A stretch of DNA of 64,000 bases from CAZABP01 sp964483245 (GTDB lineage Bacteria > Planctomycetota > UBA1135 > UBA2386), in the NCBI GenBank assembly GCA_964483245.1, contig CAZABP010000022.1, positions 1 through 64,000 on the forward strand. The letters run 5' to 3'. The notes beneath the pieces were generated by a model, which was not told where the DNA came from, ran no database searches, and saw only the letters and a program-made list of their open reading frames with translations. Below, one piece after another: positions 8,545 to 16,995 of the stretch. The position numbers and the translations under genes are program-made. Each line of letters starts with the position of its first letter. Position 1 is the stretch's first letter.

Positions 8545-8581
8545 GGTGAGACCGAAAGGGTCTGACCCCTTTAGGATCACC
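8545..8581. repeat. GGGTCTGACCCC hairpin repeat, copy 4
   Basis: AAAGGGTCTGACCCCTTT is flanked by arms GGTGA (8545-8549) and TCACC (8577-8581). It fills the gap between the divergent sigma-fusion and MFS genes and ends two bases before the MFS start codon, so it could influence translation of that gene. Confidence 0.8.
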
Positions 8582-8583
8582 GC

Positions 8584-9774
8584 ATGCCGGGCGGCACGAC
8601 TCCGGACCGCGCGCTCGCGCTGATCTCGCTCGCGGTCCTGCTCGCGTCGGCGACCTGGTTCTCGGGGACGGCGGTTGCGCCGGAGCTCGCGCTGGCGTGG
8701 GGACTCGGGTCCGGCGGGAGCGCGTGGCTGACGTCGTCGGTGCAACTCGGCTTCATCACCGGGACGTTCGCGCTGGCGCTGTTGAACCTTGCCGACCGGT
8801 TCGATGCGCGGCGTGTGTTCGCGCTCTCGGCACTCGGCGGCGCCGCGGCGAACGCTGCGTTCGCGCTGCTGGGCGACGGGCTCGCGCTGGCGACGCTGTT
8901 CCGCTTTGCCACCGGGTTCGCGCTCGCCGGCGTCTATCCGGTCGGCATGAAGCTGGTCGCCTCCTGGTCCGCGACCGGCCTCGGCTGGCGGCTCGGGGTC
9001 ATGGTCGGCGCGTTGGTCGCGGGCACCGCGATCCCGTATGGCATCCGTTGGCTCGGCCTGGAGCTCCCGTGGCGCGCGACGGTGCTGGCCGCGTCAGCCT
9101 GCGCAATGGTTGGCGCGCTGGTCGTGTTGTTGCTGCCACATGGTCCACACCTGCGCGGACGCGCGGCATTCGCGCCCCGCATGGTCTGGCGCGTATTCCG
9201 GGATCCCGCGTTCCGGGCCAACTCGTTCGGCTACTTCGGGCACATGTGGGAGCTGTACGCGCTGTGGTCGCTGATCGCGTTCCCGCTGCAGGCTTCGCTC
9301 GGCGATACGACCGCGGTGCCGCTGCTCGCGTTCCTCGTGGTCGCCGCGGGAGTGGTGGGCTGTGTCGGCGGTGGTTGGCTGTCCCGCCGGATCGGCGAGC
9401 GGCGCACGGCGCTGTTCGCACTGATCGGCAGCGCATGCGCGTGCCTCGGCTCCGGCTGGTTGTTCGCGTGCCCACCTTGGCTGTTGATCCCGTGCCTGCT
9501 GCTGTGGGGCATGCTGGTCGTCGCCGATTCGCCGCAGTTCTCCGCGCTCGCGGCGCGCCTGTGTCCGCCGGAATACACGGCAACGGCGCTGACGATCCAG
9601 AACGGCATCGGCTTCGCGATCACGGTCGTGTCGATCCAGTGCGTCGCTTGGACCGCCGAACTGGTCGGCTGGCGTTGGGCCTTCCTGCTGTTGGCCCCTG
9701 GCCCATTGCTGGGCGCGGCGGCGATGATCCGCCTCGGCCGGCTCGTCCCGAGTACTCTCGGCGGCCCGCCGTAG
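8584..9774 (+). CDS. MFS transporter
   Basis: A 396-residue integral membrane protein with about 12 hydrophobic helices. The loop between helices 2 and 3 carries the arginine-containing motif LADRFDARRVFALSALGG typical of the major facilitator superfamily, and a second copy (LSRRIGERRTALFALIG) marks the start of the second half. The substrate cannot be predicted. No Shine-Dalgarno is visible because the hairpin repeat runs almost to the ATG. A small membrane protein follows after 28 bp. Confidence 0.88.
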   Translation: MPGGTTPDRALALISLAVLLASATWFSGTAVAPELALAWGLGSGGSAWLTSSVQLGFITGTFALALLNLADRFDARRVFALSALGGAAANAAFALLGDGLALATLFRFATGFALAGVYPVGMKLVASWSATGLGWRLGVMVGALVAGTAIPYGIRWLGLELPWRATVLAASACAMVGALVVLLLPHGPHLRGRAAFAPRMVWRVFRDPAFRANSFGYFGHMWELYALWSLIAFPLQASLGDTTAVPLLAFLVVAAGVVGCVGGGWLSRRIGERRTALFALIGSACACLGSGWLFACPPWLLIPCLLLWGMLVVADSPQFSALAARLCPPEYTATALTIQNGIGFAITVVSIQCVAWTAELVGWRWAFLLLAPGPLLGAAAMIRLGRLVPSTLGGPP

Positions 9775-9802
9775 TGCGCCCTTCCGCTGCCCGGAGCAAC
9801 CC

Positions 9803-10273
9803 ATGGCCTTCGATCTACCCCTGCCTTCCTCCCTCGTCGCGGGCGCCAGTTCCGGCATGGAGTGGGCCTGGTTCGGGATCGCGGCGACGTTCGCGTTCGC
9901 GCTGCTGCCGTTCCTGATGTATGGGCTGCGCCGCCTGTTCGAAGGCCCCGCCGCGCGCGAGTTCGCGATCCTGGAGAAGGAACTGGCGCGCAAGGACCTC
10001 GATCCGGCACGCCGCGACCAGATCATCGACAAGATCGCCACGCGGGTCGCCACCCAGCGGCCGGGCACCTCGCTCGTGAGCCGGCTGATGGTGGGGGTGG
10101 GTTGGGTCGGTCTCGTGATCGGAATTGCGATCGCCTCGATGACCTACGGGAATGCCCAGCAGGGAGCGATCTACCTGGCGATCGCCGGTGGAACCCTGAT
10201 GACGCTGCCGTTCATCATCCGCGAGTGGGACCGCCGCAGCGGCACGGCGCAGGACACGAGCCCGTTCCGCTGA
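9803..10273 (+). CDS. Small membrane protein of unknown function (DUF6249-like)
   Basis: A 156-residue protein with a first membrane helix at about residues 20-42, a charged cytoplasmic segment rich in Lys, Arg, Asp and Glu (about 45-88: EKELARKDLDPARRDQIIDK), and two further helices at about 93-112 and 116-134. This helix-charged loop-two-helix layout resembles the DUF6249 group, but I did not recognise a diagnostic motif. It follows the MFS gene by 28 bp and may be co-transcribed. Confidence 0.7.
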   Translation: MAFDLPLPSSLVAGASSGMEWAWFGIAATFAFALLPFLMYGLRRLFEGPAAREFAILEKELARKDLDPARRDQIIDKIATRVATQRPGTSLVSRLMVGVGWVGLVIGIAIASMTYGNAQQGAIYLAIAGGTLMTLPFIIREWDRRSGTAQDTSPFR

Positions 10274-10329
10274 GCGGCGGAATGGCCGCGCGGGCCGGGC
10301 CCCGGGCAGCCGCCGGCGCCTGAGCGTCG

Positions 10330-10335
10330 TATACC
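10330..10335 (+). promoter_or_regulatory. -10-like element TATACC
   Basis: TATACC ends nine bases before the ATG at 10345, and no purine-rich ribosome binding site lies between them. The spacing is like that of the other short-leader promoters in this window. Confidence 0.4.
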
Positions 10336-10344
10336 GCTGTCGGC

Positions 10345-11439
10345 ATGGACGAAGCCGGCACCGTGACGATCCCCTCGACCGCCCCCGCGATCGCCGCCGT
10401 CGGCGTGGCGCTCCCGCCGCACCGCTACCAGCAGCAGGAGATCCTGCAGGCGGTGCAGCAGATCTGGCGCGAGCATGCCGCCGAGATCCGGCGCCTCGGT
10501 TCGTTGCACGAACACACGCTGGTCGACGCACGCCACTTCGCGCTGCCGCTCGAGCAGTATGCCGAGCTGACGTCGTTCGGCCGCGCCAACGATGCCTGGA
10601 TCCGCGTCGCGCGCGAGCTCGGCGCGCGCGCGATGACTGACGCGCTCGCGCAGGCCGGTTTCGCTCCGCGCGATATCGATGCGATGTTCACGGTCAGCGT
10701 CACCGGGATCTGCAGCCCGTCACTCGACGCGCTGCTCAGCAACGATCTCGCGCTGCGGCCGGATCTGAAGCGCACGCCGATCTTCGGTCTCGGCTGTGCG
10801 GGTGGCGCAGCCGGGATCGCGCGTGCCGCCGACTACCTGCGTGGTGATCCGGACGGAGTGGCAGTGTTGCTGTCGGTCGAACTCTGCACGTTGAACTTCC
10901 AGCGCGACGATCTCTCGGTTGCGCACCAGATCGCGACCGGCCTGTTCGGCGATGGCGCCGCTGCGGTCGTCCTGGTCGGCGCGCGCCGTGCGCGCACGCA
11001 GCAGCCGCGCGTCGTCGCGACGCGCGCGCGTCTGTATCCCGACACCGAAGAGCTGATGGGCTGGCGCATCGACGAGCGCGGCTTCCGGATCCAGCTCCTG
11101 GCGGCCGTCCCGGACGTCGCGCGCACGCGCTTGCCAGCCGACGTCGACGGGTTTCTCGCCGAGCACGGTCTGCAACGCGCCGACATCGCTGCCTGGATCG
11201 GCCATCCGGGCGGACCGCGCGTGCTCGAAGCGATGCAGGAAGGGCTCGGGCTGTCGCGCGAGCAGCTCCGGCACGCGTGGGACGTGCTGCGCGAGACCGG
11301 GAACCTGAGCAGCACGTCGGTCCTGCTCGTGCTCGCGCGCGTGCTGGCGGAGCGAGCGTGGCCGCCTGGCGCACCAGCGTTGCTGTTCGCGCTCGGGCCC
11401 GGGTTCTGCGCGGAGTTGGCGCTGCTGCGCCGTTCGTAG
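10345..11439 (+). CDS. Type III polyketide synthase (chalcone/stilbene synthase family)
   Basis: A 364-residue thiolase-fold enzyme that would condense an acyl-CoA starter with malonyl-CoA units to a pyrone or resorcinol. The catalytic triad is visible: Cys151 in FGLGCAGGAAGIARA, His287 in WIGHPGG and Asn320 in ETGNLSSTSVL. The C-terminal GPGFCAELALLR matches the conserved GFGPG region of this family. FabH has the same triad, but the GCAGGAAG context and length fit type III synthases better. The partners usually found beside alkylresorcinol synthases (isoprenylcysteine-type methyltransferase, oxidoreductase) are absent here. The last codons lie in a 47-bp repeat shared with 11-57. Confidence 0.85.
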   Translation: MDEAGTVTIPSTAPAIAAVGVALPPHRYQQQEILQAVQQIWREHAAEIRRLGSLHEHTLVDARHFALPLEQYAELTSFGRANDAWIRVARELGARAMTDALAQAGFAPRDIDAMFTVSVTGICSPSLDALLSNDLALRPDLKRTPIFGLGCAGGAAGIARAADYLRGDPDGVAVLLSVELCTLNFQRDDLSVAHQIATGLFGDGAAAVVLVGARRARTQQPRVVATRARLYPDTEELMGWRIDERGFRIQLLAAVPDVARTRLPADVDGFLAEHGLQRADIAAWIGHPGGPRVLEAMQEGLGLSREQLRHAWDVLRETGNLSSTSVLLVLARVLAERAWPPGAPALLFALGPGFCAELALLRRS

Positions 11440-11472
11440 CAGGGGTTCACGAATAGTGCGGGCTAGGATCTC
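11426..11472. repeat. 47-bp direct repeat, copy 2
   Basis: A near copy of 11-57 with four mismatches. It covers the last four codons and stop of the type III synthase and the GCGGGCTAGGATCTC promoter-like element of the next gene. Confidence 0.7.
11464..11469 (+). promoter_or_regulatory. Extended -10 element TAGGAT
   Basis: TGCGGGCTAGGAT lies 31 bases before the chosen ATG at 11501. A GTG at 11456 overlaps the motif and is less likely to be the start. Confidence 0.45.
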
Positions 11473-11500
11473 CCGCCGCCCGCGCCGCCCGTCGACCCGC

Positions 11501-13567
11501 ATGCGAGCCGTCAGTCCCCTGCTCCTGCTTTCCCTCCTCTCCGGAATCTGCGCGCAGGATCCGTCGCGCACGCCGGCGGCTGCCCGGGCCGCGCAGTTTC
11601 CGCCGGCGCTCGCCACGCTCGTCGACCGCTACGACTGCTGCCTGTGGATCGGTGATCCGTACCCGATCTGGCAGCGGATCCTCGGCTCGCCGCAGCTGCA
11701 GGAGCTCGCGCGACACCCCCGCGCAAGCGAGCTGCTCCGCAGCATCGACATGGACGTGCCACCGGAGCAACTCGTCGGACTCCTTCCGGTGTGGATGCCC
11801 TGGATCTCGGCCTGGATTCCGACCGAGACCGTCGTCGGCTTCAACGACGCGACGCTGGCGGATGCCCTGGAGCTCGCGACGGCCTGGGCGTTCGTGCAAG
11901 CTGCCGGAGCGGCGACTCCAGGCGAGCAGGAAGGTGCGCGGGATCTGCTCCGGCAGAGCGTCAAGCTGCTGCGTGCGCTCCGTGTTCCGACCGCACGGCT
12001 CGAGTTTCAGGCGCGCACCGAAGCGGTCGCGCAGAAGTGGTTCGACGATTGCGCGGACTGGCTCTCTGCTGACCCGGTACACGCCTACGTCGAGCTGCAG
12101 GAGCAACAGGACGAGCTGATCGTGGGGTTCCGGGTGGCCGAGTGGCTGCAGGATTCGCTCCGACGCGCCGCGGTCGGCCCGACGTACTTGCGCGCGCGGC
12201 ACTTGCTGGAGCCAGTGCGCCAAGCCGTTGCAGCGCTGCCGACCTGGCCAGGATTCGTCAGGCGCGAGGGCAGCCGCGTGCTGATCCAGATCGGCGACAG
12301 ACCTGCGGCCGTGCTGCCCGTGCTCGACTCGGACGTGGCCGAATTCGCGATCGGTCCACGGCCGTTGATCTGGGCCCGATGGAACGTGGAGGCGCTCGAC
12401 ATGGCACGCATCGATGTCGGGTACTGGATCAACAACGATATGAAGCCGTTGCGCGCCGAGCTCGTCGACCAATTCCTCGAGCAGGCAGAGTTGGGGCACG
12501 CGGTCGATCGGCTCCTGACGACGTTCGACGACCAGCCGACCGAGGGCGCAGTCGCAGTCCGGCTCGGACACGGGGTCGATTGCCGCCTTCGGTTCGCCGC
12601 GGATCCGGACAGTCCATCTGCGCGCACCACCATCGCTGTTGCCGGGCTGCTTCGGTTCGCGATACCGGACCTGCTGCATTCCGAGCTGGATGCCGTGCAG
12701 CCGCTGGACGAGTTCCTGCTCGAGGTCCGGGAGAGACTCGACGAGTTCTGGTGGGAACAGACTTCGCTCTCGTATCTCACGGCGTTGCAGTCGGAGAAGC
12801 TGCAGGCACTGTCCGAGGCGTTCGAGGCGCGGTGGGGACGGTTGCAGGAATACCTGGAGGCCGAGGAGTCGGCGGTGTTCGAGCGCGGCGCCGCACTCCT
12901 GGTGGCGACCGGCACGGAGCCGGCGGAGCTCGTCGTGGAGGGGGCCCGCGCACCGCAGCAGGACGCCGCAACCGCGCAGCCGCCCCGCACGACGTTCCGC
13001 ATACCGGGGGTCGCGCTGATCGGGATCCCGACCGACGTCGAGCAAGGCCATGCGTTCGCCGGTCACCTGGCGGCCGGAGTACGGCACGCGTTCGATCCCG
13101 CCGGACCGGTTCAGGCACCGGCCGCATGCGACGTCGGCCTCGGAGTGCCGACCTGGCAGCTGAACGTCGGCCCCTGCCAGATCGCGGGGCGCAGGTTGAC
13201 CCTCCACGGTTCCGATGCGGCGCCGCACTACTTCGTCGCCGATCGATACCTCGTGATCTCGAGCTCGATCTCACTGAGCCGCAGATTGCTCGCCGCGGCG
13301 AAGCCGGACGCCGTCGACTTCGACGATGCGCGTGCATATCGCGTGGATCGCAGCCAGCATCGGCTCCGCGCGTCTGCTGCCGCGGAATTGCGTGAGCTGG
13401 TTCAGCAGGTGGGGCGCGCGACAGACGGCTTGCAAGTCGAAGTTGCGCGGGCGACGACCGTACTGCAGGCCGTGGAGCTGTTCAGCGCGCTGTGCGCCGA
13501 CCAGCGCTCACGCACCTGGATCGACGGAACGCAAGGCTTTACGCGGTTCCTCCTCGAGCTGCGCTGA
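11501..13567 (+). CDS. Secreted protein of unknown function
   Basis: A 688-residue protein that I do not recognise. The N-terminus is a clear signal peptide (residues 1-18: a Leu-rich core then GICAQD), which decides the ATG at 11501 over an upstream GTG. The mature protein has no membrane helix, is mixed alpha/beta with many Trp and Arg residues, and has few cysteines. The central part (about 230-450) reads like long amphipathic helices. The C-terminal 130 residues contain a strand-rich section with HYFVADRYLVISSSISLSR, reminiscent of bulky planctomycete periplasmic proteins of the DUF3352 type. Convergent with the GNAT gene at the end of the benzoyl-CoA operon. Confidence 0.7.
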   Translation: MRAVSPLLLLSLLSGICAQDPSRTPAAARAAQFPPALATLVDRYDCCLWIGDPYPIWQRILGSPQLQELARHPRASELLRSIDMDVPPEQLVGLLPVWMPWISAWIPTETVVGFNDATLADALELATAWAFVQAAGAATPGEQEGARDLLRQSVKLLRALRVPTARLEFQARTEAVAQKWFDDCADWLSADPVHAYVELQEQQDELIVGFRVAEWLQDSLRRAAVGPTYLRARHLLEPVRQAVAALPTWPGFVRREGSRVLIQIGDRPAAVLPVLDSDVAEFAIGPRPLIWARWNVEALDMARIDVGYWINNDMKPLRAELVDQFLEQAELGHAVDRLLTTFDDQPTEGAVAVRLGHGVDCRLRFAADPDSPSARTTIAVAGLLRFAIPDLLHSELDAVQPLDEFLLEVRERLDEFWWEQTSLSYLTALQSEKLQALSEAFEARWGRLQEYLEAEESAVFERGAALLVATGTEPAELVVEGARAPQQDAATAQPPRTTFRIPGVALIGIPTDVEQGHAFAGHLAAGVRHAFDPAGPVQAPAACDVGLGVPTWQLNVGPCQIAGRRLTLHGSDAAPHYFVADRYLVISSSISLSRRLLAAAKPDAVDFDDARAYRVDRSQHRLRASAAAELRELVQQVGRATDGLQVEVARATTVLQAVELFSALCADQRSRTWIDGTQGFTRFLLELR

Positions 13568-13581
13568 TCCGCCCTGCGCCT

Positions 13582-14103
13582 TCACGCGCTCGCCTGTTCC
13601 CGCGCCGCCTCACGCCGCTCCTCGAGCTGCACCGCCTGCTCGACGTCGAGATCGAGGCAGAACCGCGGCGCCGGGCGGAACCCTGCGTGGTGGAAGAACG
13701 ACAGCAGCCGTTGATCCTCCCACGACACCTCGGTCTCCAGCGCGCGGATCCCGAGCCCCTGCAGGTTCTGCAGCAGTTGCCGCAGCAGCGCGCGGCCGAC
13801 GCCGCGGCCGGCGAACGCCGGGTGCACGCCGAGGGTGTCGAGCACGGCGACCTGCTCGGTGGCGCCGAACTCACCGTAGTAGACGCGCGCCAGCAGGAAC
13901 CCGGCGAACGTGCGATCGACCACGGCGGCCAGCGAGACCTGGATCCCGGTGTCGGCCAGCGCGCGCGACAGCTTGTGACGGAAGAACTCCTCGCGCCGCC
14001 GCCCGGTGATCCGCGAGTCCAGCATGATCACGGATTCGAGATCGGCCTCGTGCAGGCCACGGACCAGGATGTTGTCGGTTTCGATCGCCATCGGACGCCT
14101 CAT
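13582..14103 (-). CDS. GNAT-family N-acetyltransferase
   Basis: A 173-residue acetyltransferase. The acetyl-CoA-binding motif A is LGVHPAFAGRGVGRALLRQL (Q/RxxGxG/A pattern), and the fold ends with FFHHAGFRPAPRF. The ATG at 14103 overlaps the stop of the upstream SDR gene (ATGA), which favours it over an internal ATG at 14091. It is the last gene of the benzoyl-CoA operon. In Rhodopseudomonas palustris a GNAT protein (BadL) belongs to the benzoate gene set and helps control it, so a regulatory or protein-acetylating role is possible here; this is inference from position, not sequence identity. Confidence 0.85.
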   Translation of the reverse strand: MRRPMAIETDNILVRGLHEADLESVIMLDSRITGRRREEFFRHKLSRALADTGIQVSLAAVVDRTFAGFLLARVYYGEFGATEQVAVLDTLGVHPAFAGRGVGRALLRQLLQNLQGLGIRALETEVSWEDQRLLSFFHHAGFRPAPRFCLDLDVEQAVQLEERREAAREQASA

Positions 14104-14828
14104 GCAGTGCATTGGCCGCCGTCGACGCGCAGCACCTGGCCGGTGACGTGCCGTGCGAGGTCGGAGCACAGGAACAGGATCGCGCGCGCGACATCGTCGG
14201 GGTCGCCGAGGCGGCCGAGCGCGGTCTCTTCGAGCGCCGTCGTGATCACATCGCCGGACAGGTCGCTGGTCATCGGCGTGCGGATCAACCCCGGCGCAAC
14301 CGCGTTGACGCGGATGCCGAACCGGCCGAGCTCGCGCGCGGCCGACTTCGCGAAGCCGAGCAGCCCGGCCTTGCTGGCGGCGTAGTTGGACTGGCCGAAC
14401 TTGCCGCGCTCACCGTTGATCGACGAAACGAGCACGGCCGCGCCGCGGCCGGCGGCGCGCATGCCCGGCACCAGTGCGCGCAGCAGCCAGAACGCCGAAT
14501 CGAGATTGACGCGCATGACCGCGCTCCAGTCCGCCGGACGCATCTTCCACAGCACGGCGTCTCGCGTGATCCCGGCACAGTGCACGAACAGCTCGAAGCG
14601 CTGCGGCTCCAGCTCGCTGCACAGCCGTTCGAGCGCCACGGGATCGCTCAGATCGCACGGCAACGGATGCGCGCCGGGCGGCGGCGTCAGCCCCGGGCGA
14701 TCGAGACTGGTGACATCGGCGCCGGCCGCGCCCAGCAGTGCCACGGTCGCGGCGCCGATGCCGCCGCTGCCGCCGGTCACCAGCGCCCGGCGTCCATGCA
14801 GCGACAGCAGTTCGCCCGGAGTGTGCAT
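14100..14828 (-). CDS. Short-chain dehydrogenase/reductase, candidate 3-hydroxyacyl-CoA dehydrogenase
   Basis: A 242-residue classical SDR with the NAD(P)-binding TGGSGGIG (residues 18-25), a conserved HCAGI, the catalytic Ser in LVSSINGE and the YxxxK motif in NYAASKAG. The sequence is FabG/PhaB-like. It overlaps bcrD upstream and the GNAT gene downstream by ATGA, so it belongs to the operon. Ring hydrolysis by Oah yields 3-hydroxypimelyl-CoA, whose next step is oxidation of the 3-hydroxy group. An SDR here is a good candidate for that step (inference); a general acetoacetyl-CoA reductase is the alternative. Confidence 0.85.
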   Translation of the reverse strand: MHTPGELLSLHGRRALVTGGSGGIGAATVALLGAAGADVTSLDRPGLTPPPGAHPLPCDLSDPVALERLCSELEPQRFELFVHCAGITRDAVLWKMRPADWSAVMRVNLDSAFWLLRALVPGMRAAGRGAAVLVSSINGERGKFGQSNYAASKAGLLGFAKSAARELGRFGIRVNAVAPGLIRTPMTSDLSGDVITTALEETALGRLGDPDDVARAILFLCSDLARHVTGQVLRVDGGQCTA

Positions 14829-15688
14829 CAGCCGGCCCGCAACGGAACGCCGCGTTCCTGCAGCTTGCGCGCGCGGAACGCGCCCCACAGCGCGGCGCCG
14901 ATCGCGCCGGCCAGGATCGATTGCTCGTGGGCGACGATCTCGACTTCGGCGCCGAGTTCCTGCGCCGACTCCTGCAATGCCGCCAGCAGGCCGACGTCCC
15001 GCGCGAGTCCGCCGGTGATCAGCACGCGACCACGCGCCCCTAGTGACGTCAACAACCGCAGATAGCGTCCGGCCATCGACTGGTGGATCCCCTTGACGAT
15101 GTCCGGGATCAGCAGACCGCGCGAGACCATGTTGATGACGTCGGTCTCGGCCAGCACGGCGCAGATCGAAGAGCAGGCTTCCGGCTGCGCCGACTGCAAG
15201 GACAGCGGGCCGATCTCCTCGATCGTGACGCCGAGATAGCGGCAGATGTTCTCGAGGAACTGGCCGGATCCGGACGCGCACTGGCTGGTCATGCGGTAGC
15301 CGAGCACCTTCGCGCGCTCGTCCATCTGCACGGCACGGGCGTGCAGCGCGCCGATGTCGATGATGGAACGCGCCTGGGGGTCGAGGAACAGCGCGCCGCG
15401 GGCATGCGTCGTCATCCCGTAGAAGTGGCCGGTGCGGCAACGGACCGCCTCGCCCTCCCCCGTCGTCGCGATGTAGTCGAGTTCCGTCTGCGCGAGGCCG
15501 ACCTGCGCGAGCGCCGCCGCCAGCGCCTCGTCCGCCACCGCCAACGGGTCGCGCCGACGCAGGCGTTCGCAGTGGCCGGCCATCAGCGTCGCGCCGTCGC
15601 CGTCGTCCCGGACGAGCGCGACCTTGATCGCGCTCGACCCGACGTCGATGCCGGCAGTGAGCAGGACGTCATCACCCGCTCGGCTCAT
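14828..15688 (-). CDS. bcrD: Benzoyl-CoA reductase (class I, ATP-dependent), subunit D
   Basis: A 286-residue ATPase subunit of the BcrD/BadG/BzdQ type, belonging to the ASKHA fold shared with 2-hydroxyacyl-CoA dehydratase activators. The phosphate-binding loop is GIDVGSSAIKVAL near the N-terminus. The cysteines that bind the intersubunit [4Fe-4S] cluster are in SQCASGSGQFLENI and CSSICAVLAETDVI. With subunit A it couples ATP hydrolysis to low-potential electron transfer into the BC module. The length matches the Thauera subunit (about 280). ATGA overlaps with bcrA and with the SDR show tight translational coupling. Confidence 0.93.
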   Translation of the reverse strand: MSRAGDDVLLTAGIDVGSSAIKVALVRDDGDGATLMAGHCERLRRRDPLAVADEALAAALAQVGLAQTELDYIATTGEGEAVRCRTGHFYGMTTHARGALFLDPQARSIIDIGALHARAVQMDERAKVLGYRMTSQCASGSGQFLENICRYLGVTIEEIGPLSLQSAQPEACSSICAVLAETDVINMVSRGLLIPDIVKGIHQSMAGRYLRLLTSLGARGRVLITGGLARDVGLLAALQESAQELGAEVEIVAHEQSILAGAIGAALWGAFRARKLQERGVPLRAG

Positions 15689-16995
15689 GTCGCAACCTCC
15701 TGGGCCGCTGGCTGCCGGCTGTCGCGCCAGGCGAACAGCGCGGCGCCGAGCGCGCCGGTGTAGATCGAGTCCGGTGAGATGTTCAGCGTGCGCTCGCCAT
15801 AGTTCTCGGCGACCAGTGCGCGCAGCGCCGTGACCGCCTCGGGATTCCTGGCGACGCCGCCGGTGAACGTGAACTCGTCGTGCACGCCGCCGGAACGCGC
15901 CAGCAGCGACATCGCGCGCAGGATGATCGCGCGGTGCAGCCCAGCGAGGATGTCCTCACGCTTCTCTCCGAGCGACAGACGTTCGCGCAGCTCGGCGCCG
16001 GCGAATACGGTGCAGGTCGAGTTGATCCTGACCTTGCGGGTCGCCTGCGCGGCCAGCGGTCCGAGCTCGTGCAGTCCGAGATTCATCTCGTCGGCGATGT
16101 AACCCAGATAACGGCCACAACCTGCCGCACAGCGATCGTTCATCTGGAACGAGGTGACGATCCCCTGCGTGTCGATCTGGATCGCCTTGGTGTCCTGGCC
16201 GCCGATGTCGAGCACGGTGCGGGTGCGCGGGTACATCTGGTGTGCGCCGAGCCCATGGCACAGGATCTCGGAGCGGATCCGCTTCTCCGGGAACGGCAGG
16301 CGCTGCCGGCCATAGCCGGTGCCGACCACGGCGGCCTGCTCGAGCTCGACCGCGGCCACGGCGTCGACGGCGCGTGCCAACGGCGCGGCCGGGCGGCCGA
16401 GCCGCCGCAGCGCGTCATGCGCCAGGTCGGCGAAGTCACCGATCGCCACCGTCGAGTTCTCGACGTCGAGGATCGCCTTGTCGAACAGCGCGATGAGCTG
16501 GTCGAAGCGGACGACCTGTGCACGTGCCTCGTCTTCGGCGAGCTCGACGTAGCGAGCGCCGGCAAGATCGCGGAAGAAGTCGCTCTTGCGCGATGCGCCG
16601 GCCGTGAACAGCGACGGTGCCTCGGCGGCCATACGGATGGCGATCCGCTCGACTGCCGCGCACACGGCGGCGCTGCTGCCGAGCCGAGCCGCCTGCCGGG
16701 CGAGGTCGCCGCGCAGCGCATCGAGCTGGGCGAGGTACTGGCCGGCGCGGAACGCGAGCTCGAACTCCTGCATCGCCGCCGCCCGCGCGGCGTCGCCCTG
16801 CGGTCCGAGCTGGGCCTCGATCAACGAGAACCGCGTGTTGACCAGCGCCTCGCTCAACGCGACGTTGCAGGCGACGTCGTAGTTGCTGCGGCTGTTGGTG
16901 ATTCCGCGGCCGAGCAAACGGCGTTGGTCGTCGAGCACGACCGCCTTGGTCGTCGTCGAACCGAGATCGATGCCGGTCGTGTAGCGCAGCTTCAC
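15685..16995 (-). CDS. bcrA: Benzoyl-CoA reductase (class I, ATP-dependent), subunit A
   Basis: A 436-residue ATPase subunit (BcrA/BadF/BzdP). The N-terminal loop TGIDLGSTTTKAVVLDD and the later DIGGQDTKAIQID are the two phosphate motifs of the ASKHA fold. Cluster cysteines lie in NDRCAAGCGRYLGYIA and INSTCTVFAGAEL. An insert of about 150 residues (about 50-210) distinguishes it from subunit D, as expected for this subunit. The GTG at 16995 is chosen because it overlaps the bcrB stop (GTGA) and has GGAGGT just upstream. The product works in the cytoplasm and needs reduced ferredoxin, whose gene is not in this window. Confidence 0.93.
   Translation of the reverse strand: MKLRYTTGIDLGSTTTKAVVLDDQRRLLGRGITNSRSNYDVACNVALSEALVNTRFSLIEAQLGPQGDAARAAAMQEFELAFRAGQYLAQLDALRGDLARQAARLGSSAAVCAAVERIAIRMAAEAPSLFTAGASRKSDFFRDLAGARYVELAEDEARAQVVRFDQLIALFDKAILDVENSTVAIGDFADLAHDALRRLGRPAAPLARAVDAVAAVELEQAAVVGTGYGRQRLPFPEKRIRSEILCHGLGAHQMYPRTRTVLDIGGQDTKAIQIDTQGIVTSFQMNDRCAAGCGRYLGYIADEMNLGLHELGPLAAQATRKVRINSTCTVFAGAELRERLSLGEKREDILAGLHRAIILRAMSLLARSGGVHDEFTFTGGVARNPEAVTALRALVAENYGERTLNISPDSIYTGALGAALFAWRDSRQPAAQEVAT

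Noticed and set aside
10345..11439. FabH (3-oxoacyl-ACP synthase III)
   Set aside because: The Cys-His-Asn triad is shared, but the GCAGGAAG context, the GPGFCAE end and the 364-residue length fit type III polyketide synthases better.
11447..13228. A 593-codon minus-strand frame
   Set aside because: Antisense to the secreted protein with a clear signal peptide and promoter element on the plus strand.
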